From: an uncultured Aliiroseovarius sp.
GTDB lineage: Bacteria; Pseudomonadota; Alphaproteobacteria; Rhodobacterales; Rhodobacteraceae
Assembly: GCF_947497285.1 (NCBI RefSeq)
Contig: NZ_CANMFT010000005.1
Location: 124,001 to 188,000, forward strand
DNA: 64,000 bases
Direction of reading: 5' to 3'
Shown in pieces: positions 33,604 through 43,281 of the stretch. The notes below the pieces were generated by a model, which did not search any database, had not been told where the DNA came from, and worked only from the letters and a program-made list of their open reading frames with translations. Both the position numbers and the translations under genes were made by a program. How positions within the stretch are numbered: position 1 is the stretch's first letter; each line of letters begins with the position of its first letter.

Positions 33604-35955
33604 TTATTCGCCGTAGGGCACCCAGATGGTTTTGACTTCGGTGGCGTGGACCAAGAATTCGCGACCTTCACCTGCTGCCCCGAACCAGTCCCGGGCATTC
33701 GCATTGTTGACCCAGCTGCGTTTCAGGTTCCCCGCGCTTTCGCCTTCGACGATGGCCGAGATGTCTGCGCCCGATTGCGCCCAAACAGCGTCCACACCAA
33801 GGTGGCCCGCCAAGGGCGACGCCAGTTCTGCGTGGCTTCCGGTAACGATGTTCACGACGCCCGCCGGCACGTCCGACGTGTCGAGCACCTGATAGAAATC
33901 GGTCGCGGCCAGCGGGAACGGCTCGCTTGCGGCCAGCACCACGCGGTTGCCCATGGCGATGGCCGGGGCCATCAGGGACACCAGTCCCAGAAGGGGGGCG
34001 TCGTCCGGGCAGAAGCCGCCGATCACGCCGACCGGCTCGTTCATCGCCAGCGCCACGCCGCGCATGGGCACGGGCTTTGCGGCGCCGTCGTATTTGTCCG
34101 CCCATGCGGCATAGGTGAACAGGCGGCTGACGGCTGCCTCAACTTCCTTCCTGCCATTGCGCCCGCCCATCATGGCGTCGATCCGGGCGGCGAATTCCTC
34201 CGCACGAGCCGAGAGGTTCTCGCCGACATAATAAAGGATCTGCGCGCGCAGGTGTCCGGTGGTCTTGGACCAGCCGGCGGCCGCGTGCGCAGCCTCAACC
34301 GCGTTGCGGATGTCCTTGCGGTTGGCGATGCCGACATGGCCCAGTAGGTCGCCCTGTTTTGACCAAACCGCTTGGCTGTAACCACCATCGGGCCGCGCCT
34401 GTTTGCCGCCGATGTAGAATTTCGCGGTGCGGTCGAGCGCATCAACTTTCGCCTCTTTCGGGGCGGCAAAGGCGGCGATGGGTTTCAACGACTGCGCCTT
34501 GGCGCGCGGCTTGGTGTAGGTTTGCAAGCCTTCCCAGCCCCCTTCGCGACCAAACCCGCTTTCGCGCACGCCACCAAACCCGGCGGCCGCATCAAACATG
34601 TTGGTGCCGTTCACCCAGACCACGCCAGCCGCCAGCTTGGGTGCGATGTCGAGGGTCAGGTTGACGTTTTCGCTCCACACCGTGGCGGCCAGACCGTAAC
34701 GGGTGTTGTTGGCAATCTCGACGGCCTCGGATGGGGTGCGGAAGGTTGTGGCGACCAGAACCGGGCCGAAGATTTCTTCCTGCATCAGCATGGACGCCGA
34801 CGACAGGCCGGTGATCAGGGTGGGCGGGTAAAAGCAGCCTGTGTCCGGGATCGGGCAGGGGGCTTGGTAAAGTTCGCCGTCACTTGCGCCCGCCTCGACC
34901 AGCTTCGTGATTTGCGCGTGCTGAACAGGGTCCACCACGGCGCCCACGTCAATGGATTTGTCCAGCGGATCGCCCATGCGCAACTTGTCCATCCGAGCCT
35001 TGAGCTTGGCATAGAAACGGTCGGCGATGCCTTCCTGCACGATCAGGCGCGAGCCTGCACAGCAGACCTGACCCTGATTGAACCAGATTGCGTCGACCAG
35101 ACCTTCGACCGCTGAATCCAGATCGGCGTCGTCAAACACGATGTAGGGCGACTTGCCCCCCAGTTCCAATGTCAGGGACTTGCCCGACCCTGCCGTTTCG
35201 CGGCGGATCACCCGGCCAACTTCGGTTGAGCCGGTGAAGGCGATCTTGTCGATATCCTCATGCGTCACAATGGCTTCGCCTACGCGCCCGTCGCCGGTAA
35301 CGATGTTGACCACGCCCTTGGGCAGTCCGGCCTCGTCGCAGATTTGCGCAAACAGAAGGGCGGTCAGCGACGTGTATTCGGCGGGCTTCAGAACCACGGT
35401 GTTGCCCATCGCAATCGCAGGCGCGATTTTCCATGACAGCATGAGCAGCGGGAAATTCCACGGGATGATCTGGCCGCAAACGCCCAGCGCCTCACGGTCG
35501 GGAAGCTCGGCGTCTTGCAACTGCGCCATGCCCGCGTGGTAATAGAAATGGCGCGCGACCAGCGGAATGTCGATGTCGCGGCTTTCGCGGATGGGTTTAC
35601 CATTATCCAGCGTTTCCAGCACCGCAAACAGCCGCGAATGCTTTTGGACCAAACGCGCCAGAGCATAGAGGTATTTCGCTCGTTCGTGGCCCGAAAGTGC
35701 CGCCCATTTGCGCTGCGCCTTGCGGGCGGCGGTGACGGCAGTGTCCACATCGTCAGGTGTGGCCTGCGTGACCTGCGCCAGCACTTCGCCATTGGCGGGG
35801 TTGCGGGTGGCAAACGTGTCACCAACACCAGTCATCCGCCCGCCGATATACAGACCAAACTGGCCCTTGCGTTCGGCAATCCAGCCCAAGGCTTCCTTCG
35901 CGCTTTCCGGGGCGAGGCCATAATCCATCGTGTCAAAGATTTCTTTCACGGTCAT
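33604..35955 (-). CDS. ALDH16-type tandem-domain aldehyde dehydrogenase
   Basis: 783 residues. The N-terminal domain (about 1-490) is a complete NAD+-dependent aldehyde dehydrogenase: PWNFP (Asn167), LELGGKSP (Glu264) and FNQGQVCCAGSR (Cys298). The C-terminal domain (about 500-783) is a second, shortened ALDH-like fold (EPVGVIGGFCPDDAPLL, PAIAMGNRVVL) with no catalytic Cys or Glu motif. This is the layout of ALDH16; bacterial members, including one from the rhodobacteraceal genus Loktanella, keep the Cys in domain 1. It lies ten bases after deoC and probably oxidises the acetaldehyde formed there, or another aldehyde from that pathway. Confidence 0.9.
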   Translation of the reverse strand: MTVKEIFDTMDYGLAPESAKEALGWIAERKGQFGLYIGGRMTGVGDTFATRNPANGEVLAQVTQATPDDVDTAVTAARKAQRKWAALSGHERAKYLYALARLVQKHSRLFAVLETLDNGKPIRESRDIDIPLVARHFYYHAGMAQLQDAELPDREALGVCGQIIPWNFPLLMLSWKIAPAIAMGNTVVLKPAEYTSLTALLFAQICDEAGLPKGVVNIVTGDGRVGEAIVTHEDIDKIAFTGSTEVGRVIRRETAGSGKSLTLELGGKSPYIVFDDADLDSAVEGLVDAIWFNQGQVCCAGSRLIVQEGIADRFYAKLKARMDKLRMGDPLDKSIDVGAVVDPVQHAQITKLVEAGASDGELYQAPCPIPDTGCFYPPTLITGLSSASMLMQEEIFGPVLVATTFRTPSEAVEIANNTRYGLAATVWSENVNLTLDIAPKLAAGVVWVNGTNMFDAAAGFGGVRESGFGREGGWEGLQTYTKPRAKAQSLKPIAAFAAPKEAKVDALDRTAKFYIGGKQARPDGGYSQAVWSKQGDLLGHVGIANRKDIRNAVEAAHAAAGWSKTTGHLRAQILYYVGENLSARAEEFAARIDAMMGGRNGRKEVEAAVSRLFTYAAWADKYDGAAKPVPMRGVALAMNEPVGVIGGFCPDDAPLLGLVSLMAPAIAMGNRVVLAASEPFPLAATDFYQVLDTSDVPAGVVNIVTGSHAELASPLAGHLGVDAVWAQSGADISAIVEGESAGNLKRSWVNNANARDWFGAAGEGREFLVHATEVKTIWVPYGE

Positions 35956-35965
35956 GTCTAAATCC

Positions 35966-36985
35966 TCAGCCCATCGGGTGGCGGTAGGTGGCCGAGTAAT
36001 GGCCGGTCACGTGGTGCTCCAACTGGCGCTCGATATCGCCCAGAAGCGAGCTGGCGCCGAAGCGGAACAGGTCGGGCGTCAGCCAGTCGTCGCCCAGTTC
36101 TTCCTTGATCAGGGCCAGATAGGTGATCGCGTCCTTGGCCTTCGAGATGCCGCCCGCGGGTTTGTAGCCGACGCGGTATCCTGTCGCCTCGTAGTAGTCG
36201 CGGATCGCCCGGATCATGACCAGGCTGACGGGAAGAGTTGCGTTCACGCTTTCCTTGCCGGTGGAAGTTTTGATGAAGTCGGCCCCCGCCATCATGCAGA
36301 CCAGCGAGGCGCGCGCGACGTTGCGCAAGCTGCCAAGTTCGCCCGTGGCAAGAATGGCTTTCACATGCGCGTCGCCGCAGGCCTCTCGGAAGTCACGCAT
36401 CTCGTCGTAAAGCGCCTGCCAGTTGCCGGTCAGCACATGGCGGCGCGAGATCACGATGTCGATTTCCGAGGCCCCGGCGCGAACGCTTTCGCGTATTTCC
36501 TCGATTCGCAGGTGATACGGGCTGAGCCCTGCAGGAAAGCCGGTTGAGACCGCTGCGACAGGCAACGCCACCCCCATATGGCGCAAGGTCTCGACCGCAG
36601 GCGCGATCATGTCGTGGTAAACACAGACCGCCCCGGTTGTTATGTTGCCCACACCCAATGCCGACAGGATTTCCGGGCGCACCGGGTGGGCGGCCTTGGC
36701 GCACAGGCGACGCACCCGTCCGGGCGTGTCGTCGCCTGCAAGCGTGGTCAGGTCGATCATGGTGATGGCTTTTAAAAGCCATGCCGCCTGATGATCCTTT
36801 TTTACACTACGCCGACCGGGCAGCGCGGAGCACCGGCGTTCGATGGCAGATGTATTGGCTTGGGTGGCGCGCACCCAGTCCATATTGAGTTCCATGCCTG
36901 GGTTGCGCGGGTGAGTCACTTGCGGCAACTGCGCCGCCGCCCGATCCCCCCCTTTGGCGCGGGTAGATGTCGCTTCGCTTTTCAC
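35966..36985 (-). CDS. deoC: Deoxyribose-phosphate aldolase
   Basis: 339 residues. Splits 2-deoxyribose-5-phosphate into glyceraldehyde-3-phosphate and acetaldehyde. The Schiff-base Lys lies in GADFIKTSTGKES, the second Lys in GYRVGYKPAGGISKAKDA, and AVSTGFPAGL is family-typical. Longer than the E. coli enzyme because of an N-terminal extension (PRNPGMELNMDWVRATQANT, ERRCSALPGRRSVKKDHQAA) typical of the eukaryote/proteobacterial group. GTG at 36985 has GAGGGA upstream and keeps the PRNPG segment seen in relatives; ATG at 36895 is the alternative. Operon with the ALDH16 gene. Confidence 0.92.
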   Translation of the reverse strand: MKSEATSTRAKGGDRAAAQLPQVTHPRNPGMELNMDWVRATQANTSAIERRCSALPGRRSVKKDHQAAWLLKAITMIDLTTLAGDDTPGRVRRLCAKAAHPVRPEILSALGVGNITTGAVCVYHDMIAPAVETLRHMGVALPVAAVSTGFPAGLSPYHLRIEEIRESVRAGASEIDIVISRRHVLTGNWQALYDEMRDFREACGDAHVKAILATGELGSLRNVARASLVCMMAGADFIKTSTGKESVNATLPVSLVMIRAIRDYYEATGYRVGYKPAGGISKAKDAITYLALIKEELGDDWLTPDLFRFGASSLLGDIERQLEHHVTGHYSATYRHPMG

Positions 36986-37319
36986 GGATTTCCCTCGGAT
37001 GCGTCCATTGGGTTCATGTTGTCACAAGGTTCGCACGGGTGCCCCGAATTGGCAATATTGCAGCCAAAGAACCTTGTTTTCGCCGGCTCTTCCGGCGATT
37101 TGACGAAAAGCGCCGGCATATCTACGATAATCGACCCGTTCGGGCAACTTTTTGCGTGTGTTGGTGGTTGGAAAAACTGTCTCACCGTAATGAGTTGTTT
37201 CGACCGTCACGATGCGCATAGGATGCTGCATCGGTGAGCGCTGGGGGCTGAGTCTCTCTCGGAACGGTTGAGTTCTGTAATAACGCGTCATCCATAGCAA
37301 TAGACAAGGGAGTACCTTC
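36986..37319. other. Intergenic region upstream of deoC and oppA
   Basis: About 334 bases between divergent genes. It holds the promoters of both. A small hairpin CGCCGG/CCGGCG is at 37081-37097 and AAGGGAG before the oppA ATG is the ribosome-binding site. No convincing ORF, RNA gene or complete promoter could be fixed by eye. Confidence 0.5.
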
Positions 37320-38942
37320 ATGAACGTATCCATCAAAGCTGCCCTGCTGAGCTCGGCCTTCGCGCTCGCCAGCCCTGCGCTGGCAGCCGGGACACACCCC
37401 GTGACCGGCGAGACGCTCGCAGACGACCAGACATTCACCTATCGCGTGTTGGACGAACACACGTCGGTTGACCCGCAAATCGTCGAAGACGTTTCCGGCT
37501 CTGAAATCGTGCGCGATCTGTTCGAGGGCCTTTATAATCAGGACGAAAAGGGTAACCTCGTGCCCGGTGTCGCGCTGAGCTACGAGACCAACGACGACAA
37601 GACCGTATACACATTTGCCCTGCGCCCCGAAGCCAAGTGGTCGGATGGCACCCCTGTCACCGCAGGCGATTTCGTCTTTGCATGGCAGCGTTTGGCTGAT
37701 CCCGCAACGGCTTCGGAATACCAGTGGTATGTCGAAATCATGGGGCTGAAGAACGGCGCGGCCGTAAGCGCTGGCGACATGCCGGTCGAAGAGCTTGGCG
37801 TGAAGGCGATTGACGACCACACGCTGGAGGTGACGCTTGAGCAATCGCTGCCTTACTTCGCGAAGACGACCACGCACACCTCGACCTTCCCGGCCCCGAA
37901 GTGGGCGATCGAGAAGCACGGGTCTGACTGGATCAAGCCCGAGAACATCGTGGTTAACGGCGCCTACAAGCTGACCGAGCACGTCGCCAACGAACGTCTG
38001 GTCCGCGAACGCAACGAGATGTATTGGGACAACGACAACACCATCATCGACAAGGTTGTGTCGCTGGTGATCAACGATGAAAACGTCGCCCTGACCCGTT
38101 ACAAAGCCGGCGAACTGGACCGCACCGAAATTCCGGCAGGTCAGTATCCGTCGCTGAAGGAAACCAACCCAGACGAAGTTACGGTCTTCCCGCGCTTGTG
38201 TTCCTATTATTACACAATCAACGTGTCGGACAATGCGCCCGAATTCCTGAAGGATGTGCGCGTTCGTCAGGCACTGTCCTATGCCATCAACCGTGACATC
38301 ATCACCGAGAAGGTGCTGCAAGGCGGACAAACGGCGGCTTATACGTTCACTCCGGCAGCGACTGCAGGGTTTGAAGTGCCTGCCGTTGACTATTCGACCT
38401 GGAGCCAGGACGAACGCAACGCGAAAGCCACAGAGCTGATGTCGGCTGCTGGCTATGACAAGTCAAATCCGCTGGATATTACGCTGATCTACAACACCTC
38501 CGAGGCGCACAAGAAGGTGGCTTTGGCGGTCAGTCAGATGTGGAAGCAGAACCTTGGTGTGAATGTCACCTTGGAAAACCAGGAATGGAAAACTTTCCTG
38601 AACACCCGCGGCGAGCAAAACTACGAAGTTGCGCGCGCTGGTTGGTGTGGTGACTACAACGAGGCGTCGACCTTCCTTGATCTGGTTCAGTCTGGCTCGG
38701 GCTACAACGATGCCAAATATGCCAACGAAGAAGTGGACAAGCTTCTGGCCGATGCCAAGACCATGGACGATCCTCAGCCGAACTATACCAAGGTCGAGGA
38801 AATGATCGCCGCCGACATGCCGATCATTCCGATCTATCACTATGCCGGTAACTACATGATCCAAACCGATCTGAAGAACTGGCCGGTCGAGAACGTAGAG
38901 CAGAACTGGTATTCGAAAAACCTCTACAAGGTTGCCGAATAA
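37320..38942 (+). CDS. oppA: Oligopeptide ABC transporter substrate-binding protein
   Basis: 540 residues with signal peptide (MNVSIKAALLSSAFALASPA, cleavage after ALA) and family 5 fold: RDLFEGLYNQDEKGNLVPG, WSDGTPVTAGDFVFAWQRL, ENIVVNGAYKL and RVRQALSYAINRDII. It is closest to OppA proteins that bind peptides of 2-5 residues in the periplasm. First gene of the oppABCDF operon. A stable hairpin follows it, probably favouring high oppA mRNA over the permease genes. Confidence 0.94.
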   Translation: MNVSIKAALLSSAFALASPALAAGTHPVTGETLADDQTFTYRVLDEHTSVDPQIVEDVSGSEIVRDLFEGLYNQDEKGNLVPGVALSYETNDDKTVYTFALRPEAKWSDGTPVTAGDFVFAWQRLADPATASEYQWYVEIMGLKNGAAVSAGDMPVEELGVKAIDDHTLEVTLEQSLPYFAKTTTHTSTFPAPKWAIEKHGSDWIKPENIVVNGAYKLTEHVANERLVRERNEMYWDNDNTIIDKVVSLVINDENVALTRYKAGELDRTEIPAGQYPSLKETNPDEVTVFPRLCSYYYTINVSDNAPEFLKDVRVRQALSYAINRDIITEKVLQGGQTAAYTFTPAATAGFEVPAVDYSTWSQDERNAKATELMSAAGYDKSNPLDITLIYNTSEAHKKVALAVSQMWKQNLGVNVTLENQEWKTFLNTRGEQNYEVARAGWCGDYNEASTFLDLVQSGSGYNDAKYANEEVDKLLADAKTMDDPQPNYTKVEEMIAADMPIIPIYHYAGNYMIQTDLKNWPVENVEQNWYSKNLYKVAE

Positions 38943-38956
38943 CACCTCGCACTTAA

Positions 38957-38984
38957 TGGGGCACCGCGATCATGCGGTGCCCCA
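38957..38984 (+). other. Hairpin between oppA and oppB
   Basis: GGGGCACCGC (38958-38967)/GCGGTGCCCC (38974-38983), 6-base loop, no T run. It fits an mRNA-stabilising or attenuating structure that lets the binding protein be made in excess over the membrane parts, as in other binding-protein operons. Confidence 0.6.
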
Positions 38985-39123
38985 ACCGTTTACGCGTTTC
39001 TGATCCAGATCAACGATTGCTCGCCCAACTCTTGCGATAGACGCCCGATCTGGCACGTGGCCGGGTCCTGTCAGGGGGGAGAACCAGTCAGGATCACTCA
39101 GCGCCGCATCTCACGGGGAAAAG

Positions 39124-40047
39124 ATGCTAAATTTCATCATACGCAGGGTTGCCGTCGCGATCCCGACACTCATCATTCTTTTGATTGCCTCGTTCTGGTT
39201 GATGCAGACCGCGCCAGGCGGGCCGTTCACATCTGAACGCCCACTGCCGCCGCAGGTCCTTGCCAATATCGAAGCAAAATACGGGTTGGATCAGCCGATC
39301 CTCAAGCAACTGTGGGATTATGTCATTGGCATCATCACACAGTTCGATTTTGGCCCGAGCTACAAATACAAAGACCGGTCGGTGAATGACATTATCGCGC
39401 AGGGTTTCCCGGTCACGCTGACCTACGGCATCATCTCGTTTGTGATTGCGATTGTGGTCGGCGGCATCCTTGGAATGTCCGCTGCGATCCGCCAGAACAG
39501 CATGCTGGATTACTTCGCCGTTGGCGTCACGATCGGTGCACAGGTCTTGCCGAACTTCGTCATGGCGCCGATCCTGATCTTGATCTTCACGCTCTGGCTT
39601 GGCTGGCTGCCGGGTGGCGGCTGGAATGGCGGTCAATGGCAATATCTGGTGATGCCGGTGATCGCCCTGTCCACGTCCTATATGGCGTCGATCGCTCGTC
39701 TTACGCGGTCTTCGATGCTAGAGGTGCTGCGATCGAACTTCATCCGAACCGCACGTGCCAAGGGGCTGCCTGATCGCACGATCATCTGGCGCCACGCACT
39801 TAAGCCCTCACTGTTGCCAGTGATATCGTATCTTGGACCAGCCTTTGTCGGCATGGTCACAGGCTCGTTCATCATTGACTCGATCTTTGGCACGGGTGGC
39901 ATTGGCTATTTCTACGTAAACTCGGCCTTCAACCGCGACTATGCGGTGATGATGGGCCTGACGATCTTGCTGGGATCCATGACGATCATGTTTAACATGG
40001 TGGTTGATATCCTATACGCGTGGATCGATCCGAAAATCCGGTTGTGA
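39124..40047 (+). CDS. oppB: Oligopeptide ABC transporter permease OppB
   Basis: 307 residues, six transmembrane helices. The N-terminus (MLNFIIRRVAVAIPTLIIL) and the long loop after helix 1 (TAPGGPFTSERPLPPQVLA) are OppB-type, and the EAA ATPase-docking loop is seen in RTARAKGLPDRTIIWRHALK. Forms the membrane channel with OppC. Preceded by a 181-base gap after oppA. ATG 39124 with ACGGGG upstream. Confidence 0.94.
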   Translation: MLNFIIRRVAVAIPTLIILLIASFWLMQTAPGGPFTSERPLPPQVLANIEAKYGLDQPILKQLWDYVIGIITQFDFGPSYKYKDRSVNDIIAQGFPVTLTYGIISFVIAIVVGGILGMSAAIRQNSMLDYFAVGVTIGAQVLPNFVMAPILILIFTLWLGWLPGGGWNGGQWQYLVMPVIALSTSYMASIARLTRSSMLEVLRSNFIRTARAKGLPDRTIIWRHALKPSLLPVISYLGPAFVGMVTGSFIIDSIFGTGGIGYFYVNSAFNRDYAVMMGLTILLGSMTIMFNMVVDILYAWIDPKIRL

Positions 40048-40057
40048 GGAGCGCGAC

Positions 40058-41002
40058 ATGACAGACAAACTCGCACAACCATTCCAGCAGGCGAAAACCG
40101 CCGAAATGGCGCAAGGCATGCTGGAACAAGAGGTTCAGGGCCGGTCACTTTGGGCAGATGCGCGCGCGCGTTTCCTGTCCAACAAAGCGGCCATGGTGTC
40201 AGTGGTCGCATTGGCGCTGATTGTGCTCTTTTCCCTGTTTGGCCAGAGCCTCAGCCAATTTGACAATGAAACCATCGACTGGGACATCCTTGGCAACGTG
40301 AAAGAGGCGGGTCGCCCCTCGATCGAGAACGGCCATTTCTTCGGGTTCGATGAGAACGGTCGTGACCTTTACAACCGGGTCGTTCAGGGCAGCCGCATTT
40401 CGCTGGCGGTGGGGATTGTCGGCGCCGTGATCGCGGTTTTGGTCGGCACGCTTTACGGGGCGACGGCGGGCTTCATCGGGGGACGTGTCGATTCGATCAT
40501 GATGCGTCTGGTCGATATCTTCATGTCGATCCCCTATATGTTCGTGCTGATCCTGCTGCTGGTCGTCGCGGGTCGGTCAATCACGATGATCTTCGTCGGC
40601 ATCGGGCTGACGGCCTGGCTTGATATGAGCCGCATCGTGCGCGGCCAGACCCTGTCGATCAAGAACCGCGAATTCGTGGAAGCCGCCATAGCCATTGGTG
40701 TGCCGACATGGCGGATCATCCTGCGCCACATCGTGCCCAACCTTTTGGGTGTGGTCGTGGTCTATGCGACGCTTCTGGTGCCGACCATGATCCTGACCGA
40801 AAGCTTCATTTCGTTCCTCGGCCTTGGCGTGCAAGAGCCGCTGACCAGCTGGGGCGCGCTGATTTCGGAAGGCGTGAAAAGCATGAACTATGGGACGTTG
40901 TGGCATCTGGGTTTCCCACTCTTCTTCTTTGTGGTCACAATCTTCTGTTTCTTCTTCATCGGTGACGGTCTGCGCGATGCGTTGGACCCGAAAGACCGCT
41001 AG
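40058..41002 (+). CDS. oppC: Oligopeptide ABC transporter permease OppC
   Basis: 314 residues, an N-terminal cytoplasmic extension, then six helices. EAA loop: FVEAAIAIGVPTWRIILRHI. The N-terminal region with LWADARARFLSNKAAMVS is typical of OppC. The ATG at 40058 has GAGGA upstream, 10 bases after the oppB stop. Partner of OppB. Confidence 0.94.
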   Translation: MTDKLAQPFQQAKTAEMAQGMLEQEVQGRSLWADARARFLSNKAAMVSVVALALIVLFSLFGQSLSQFDNETIDWDILGNVKEAGRPSIENGHFFGFDENGRDLYNRVVQGSRISLAVGIVGAVIAVLVGTLYGATAGFIGGRVDSIMMRLVDIFMSIPYMFVLILLLVVAGRSITMIFVGIGLTAWLDMSRIVRGQTLSIKNREFVEAAIAIGVPTWRIILRHIVPNLLGVVVVYATLLVPTMILTESFISFLGLGVQEPLTSWGALISEGVKSMNYGTLWHLGFPLFFFVVTIFCFFFIGDGLRDALDPKDR

Positions 41003-41014
41003 GGGTTTTGCGAT

Positions 41015-41989
41015 ATGGCACTTCTTGAAGTACGCGACCTGAGCGTGCATTTCGACACGACCGACGGGACTGTGACCGCGGTGGACAAGATCAGCTTTGA
41101 TCTTGAGGCCGGTGAAACGCTTGGCGTCGTTGGTGAAAGCGGATCAGGCAAAAGCCAGACGGTGTTTGCGATCATGGGCCTGCTGGCCCAGAACGGCAAC
41201 GCGACGGGGTCCGTGAAGCTGGCAGGTGACGAGATTCTGAACATCCCGACCAGCAAACTGAACAAAATCCGGGCCGAAAAGATCGCGATGATCTTTCAAG
41301 ATCCGATGACCTGTCTGAACCCGTTCCTGCGCGTCTCGGACCAGATGGCCGAGGTGCTGACCCATCACAAGGGCATTTCGAAATCTGAGGCCGTGCGACA
41401 ATCGGTCGAGCTGCTGGACGCGGTGCGTATCCCCGAAGCGAAGAAACGTATCACCATGTATCCGCACGAGTTTTCGGGCGGGATGCGCCAGCGGGTCATG
41501 ATTGCCATGTCCCTGCTGTGCAAGCCGGATATTCTGATCGCGGACGAACCGACAACGGCACTGGACGTGACTGTTCAGGCGCAGATCATGCAATTGCTTG
41601 ATGATCTGAAAAAAGATTTCGGGATGTCGATCATCCTGATCACCCATGACCTTGGCGTCATTGCAGGATCGTGCAGGGAAACCCTGGTCATGTATGGCGG
41701 GCAGCAGATGGAATACGGCACCACACGGGGGCTGTTCGAGATGCCGACCCATCCCTATACGATGGGCTTGCTGAAGGCCGTGCCGCGGCTTGATATCGAA
41801 ACAGAGCGTCTGGCGACCATCCCCGGCAGCCCGCCCAACATGATGAACATGCCCAAAGGGTGCCCGTTTTCGCCGCGGTGTGAGTTTGCTGACGAACGCT
41901 GTTCCACCACGCGTCCGACACTGGATGGTGTCGTGGGGCGCAAAGTGCGCCGCCGGGCGTGCCTCAAATCCTTGGAGGAGCTGGTATGA
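41015..41989 (+). CDS. oppD: Oligopeptide ABC transporter ATPase OppD
   Basis: 324 residues. Walker A GESGSGKSQT, signature SGGMRQRVMIAMSL, Walker B ILIADEPTTALD and H-loop ITHDLGV. The C-terminal oligo_HPY region has the Cys-containing GCPFSPRCEFADERC, which in some family members holds an iron-sulfur cluster. Powers peptide import with OppF. Ends in an overlap with oppF. Confidence 0.95.
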   Translation: MALLEVRDLSVHFDTTDGTVTAVDKISFDLEAGETLGVVGESGSGKSQTVFAIMGLLAQNGNATGSVKLAGDEILNIPTSKLNKIRAEKIAMIFQDPMTCLNPFLRVSDQMAEVLTHHKGISKSEAVRQSVELLDAVRIPEAKKRITMYPHEFSGGMRQRVMIAMSLLCKPDILIADEPTTALDVTVQAQIMQLLDDLKKDFGMSIILITHDLGVIAGSCRETLVMYGGQQMEYGTTRGLFEMPTHPYTMGLLKAVPRLDIETERLATIPGSPPNMMNMPKGCPFSPRCEFADERCSTTRPTLDGVVGRKVRRRACLKSLEELV

Positions 41990-42972
41990 ACGACCAATCC
42001 CCCCTGCTGTCGGTTCGTGATCTGAAGGTCTGGTTTGACGTTAAACCCCAAGGCGCGATGCCTTGGACGGCGGCCGATAAGCTGAAAGCTGTTGATGGTG
42101 TCGATTTCGATCTGATGCCGGGTGAAACTTTGGGGATCGTGGGGGAAAGCGGCTGCGGCAAATCCACGCTTGCCCGCGCCATCATGCGCATGGTCCCGTC
42201 CGAGGCTGGCACGGTTTTGTGGTTGGGAAATGACCTTCTGACCCTGAGCAAACGTGACATGCGGGTGCACCGCAAGGAAATGCAGATGATCTTTCAGGAT
42301 CCTCTGGCGTCTTTGAACCCGCGCATGACAATTGGGCAGATCGTGTCCGAACCTCTGAAAACCCACCACCCCAACCTGTCGCCCTCTGAGGTCAAAGAGC
42401 GGGTGCGAGAGGTGCTGGACCGTGTGGGCATCCTGCCCAACATGATCAACCGTTACCCACATGAGTTTTCCGGCGGCCAATGCCAACGGATCGGGATCGC
42501 GCGGGCGCTGATTGTGAAGCCGCAACTTATCATCTGTGACGAACCGGTGTCAGCGCTGGATGTGTCCATTCAGGCGCAGGTGATCAACCTGTTGATGGAA
42601 ATTCAGGAAGAAATGGGGCTTAGCCTTATTTTCATTGCGCATGACCTGTCGGTCGTGAAGCACATCTCGACCCGCGTGATGGTGCTTTATCTTGGAAATG
42701 TGGTCGAAATCAGCGAGGCCGCGCAGCTCTATCGCGCGCCGGGTCACCCTTATACGCAGGCGTTGATCTCGGCGGTTCCGATCCCCGACCCCAAGGCGCA
42801 TGAAAACAAGGAAGTTCTGATCCTTGATGCCGATCTACCCTCACCGCTTGACCCACCTTCAGGATGTGTGTTCCGCACGCGCTGCCCGCATGCCATCGCG
42901 GAATGCGCGCAATCAAAGCCGCCATTGACGGAACGCGGCAACGGACAACAAGTGGCGTGTTTCGTGCTCTAG
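41986..42972 (+). CDS. oppF: Oligopeptide ABC transporter ATPase OppF
   Basis: 328 residues. Walker A GESGCGKST, signature SGGQCQRIGIARAL, Walker B LIICDEPVSALD and H-loop IAHDLSV, with a C-terminal oligo_HPY region (GCVFRTRCPHAIAEC). The ATG at 41986 overlaps the oppD TGA by four bases, so the two ATPases are translated together. Last gene of the operon, convergent with copZ. Confidence 0.95.
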   Translation: MNDQSPLLSVRDLKVWFDVKPQGAMPWTAADKLKAVDGVDFDLMPGETLGIVGESGCGKSTLARAIMRMVPSEAGTVLWLGNDLLTLSKRDMRVHRKEMQMIFQDPLASLNPRMTIGQIVSEPLKTHHPNLSPSEVKERVREVLDRVGILPNMINRYPHEFSGGQCQRIGIARALIVKPQLIICDEPVSALDVSIQAQVINLLMEIQEEMGLSLIFIAHDLSVVKHISTRVMVLYLGNVVEISEAAQLYRAPGHPYTQALISAVPIPDPKAHENKEVLILDADLPSPLDPPSGCVFRTRCPHAIAECAQSKPPLTERGNGQQVACFVL

Positions 42973-42994
42973 GCCTTCACGCGCCGGTGCGGCT

Positions 42995-43186
42995 TCATGC
43001 CACCGTCGCAGGAAACCCGATCTGGTCCAGCAGGGTGATGACGGTTTTCGTGTCGATACCCGTTACGGAAACGGTGCGCGCCTCCATGTCGAAGCTTAAA
43101 GCGTCAGCGCCATTGGTGTTCAGCGTTGCGGTAATCGACGCTTTGCAGTGGCCGCAGCTCATATCGGGAACATGGAAAATAGCCAT
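42995..43186 (-). CDS. copZ: Heavy-metal-associated copper chaperone
   Basis: 63 residues, a single HMA domain with MSCGHCKAS (CxxC for Cu+ binding). The ATG at 43186 gives the usual short HMA N-terminus (MAIFHVPDMSCGHC), with AAAGGA upstream; the longer frame to 43213 is unnecessary. It is expected to hand Cu+ to the CopA ATPase encoded divergently 150 bases away. Confidence 0.9.
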   Translation of the reverse strand: MAIFHVPDMSCGHCKASITATLNTNGADALSFDMEARTVSVTGIDTKTVITLLDQIGFPATVA

Positions 43187-43223
43187 CAAGCTGTCCTTTC
43201 GGTGGGCGCGCATTCCAGCTTTC

Positions 43224-43251
43224 TGAATACGCTTCGCCCCGCTCAGGTCAA
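43224..43251 (-). promoter_or_regulatory. Candidate sigma-70 promoter of copZ
   Basis: On the minus strand TTGACC (43251-43246) and TATTCA (43229-43224) with a 16-base spacer, 38 bases before the copZ ATG. Unlike the copA promoter it has no CueR palindrome, so copZ may be constitutive. Confidence 0.4.
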
Positions 43252-43281
43252 GCGGGATGTGCTTTTCATTGTGCCACCCCC

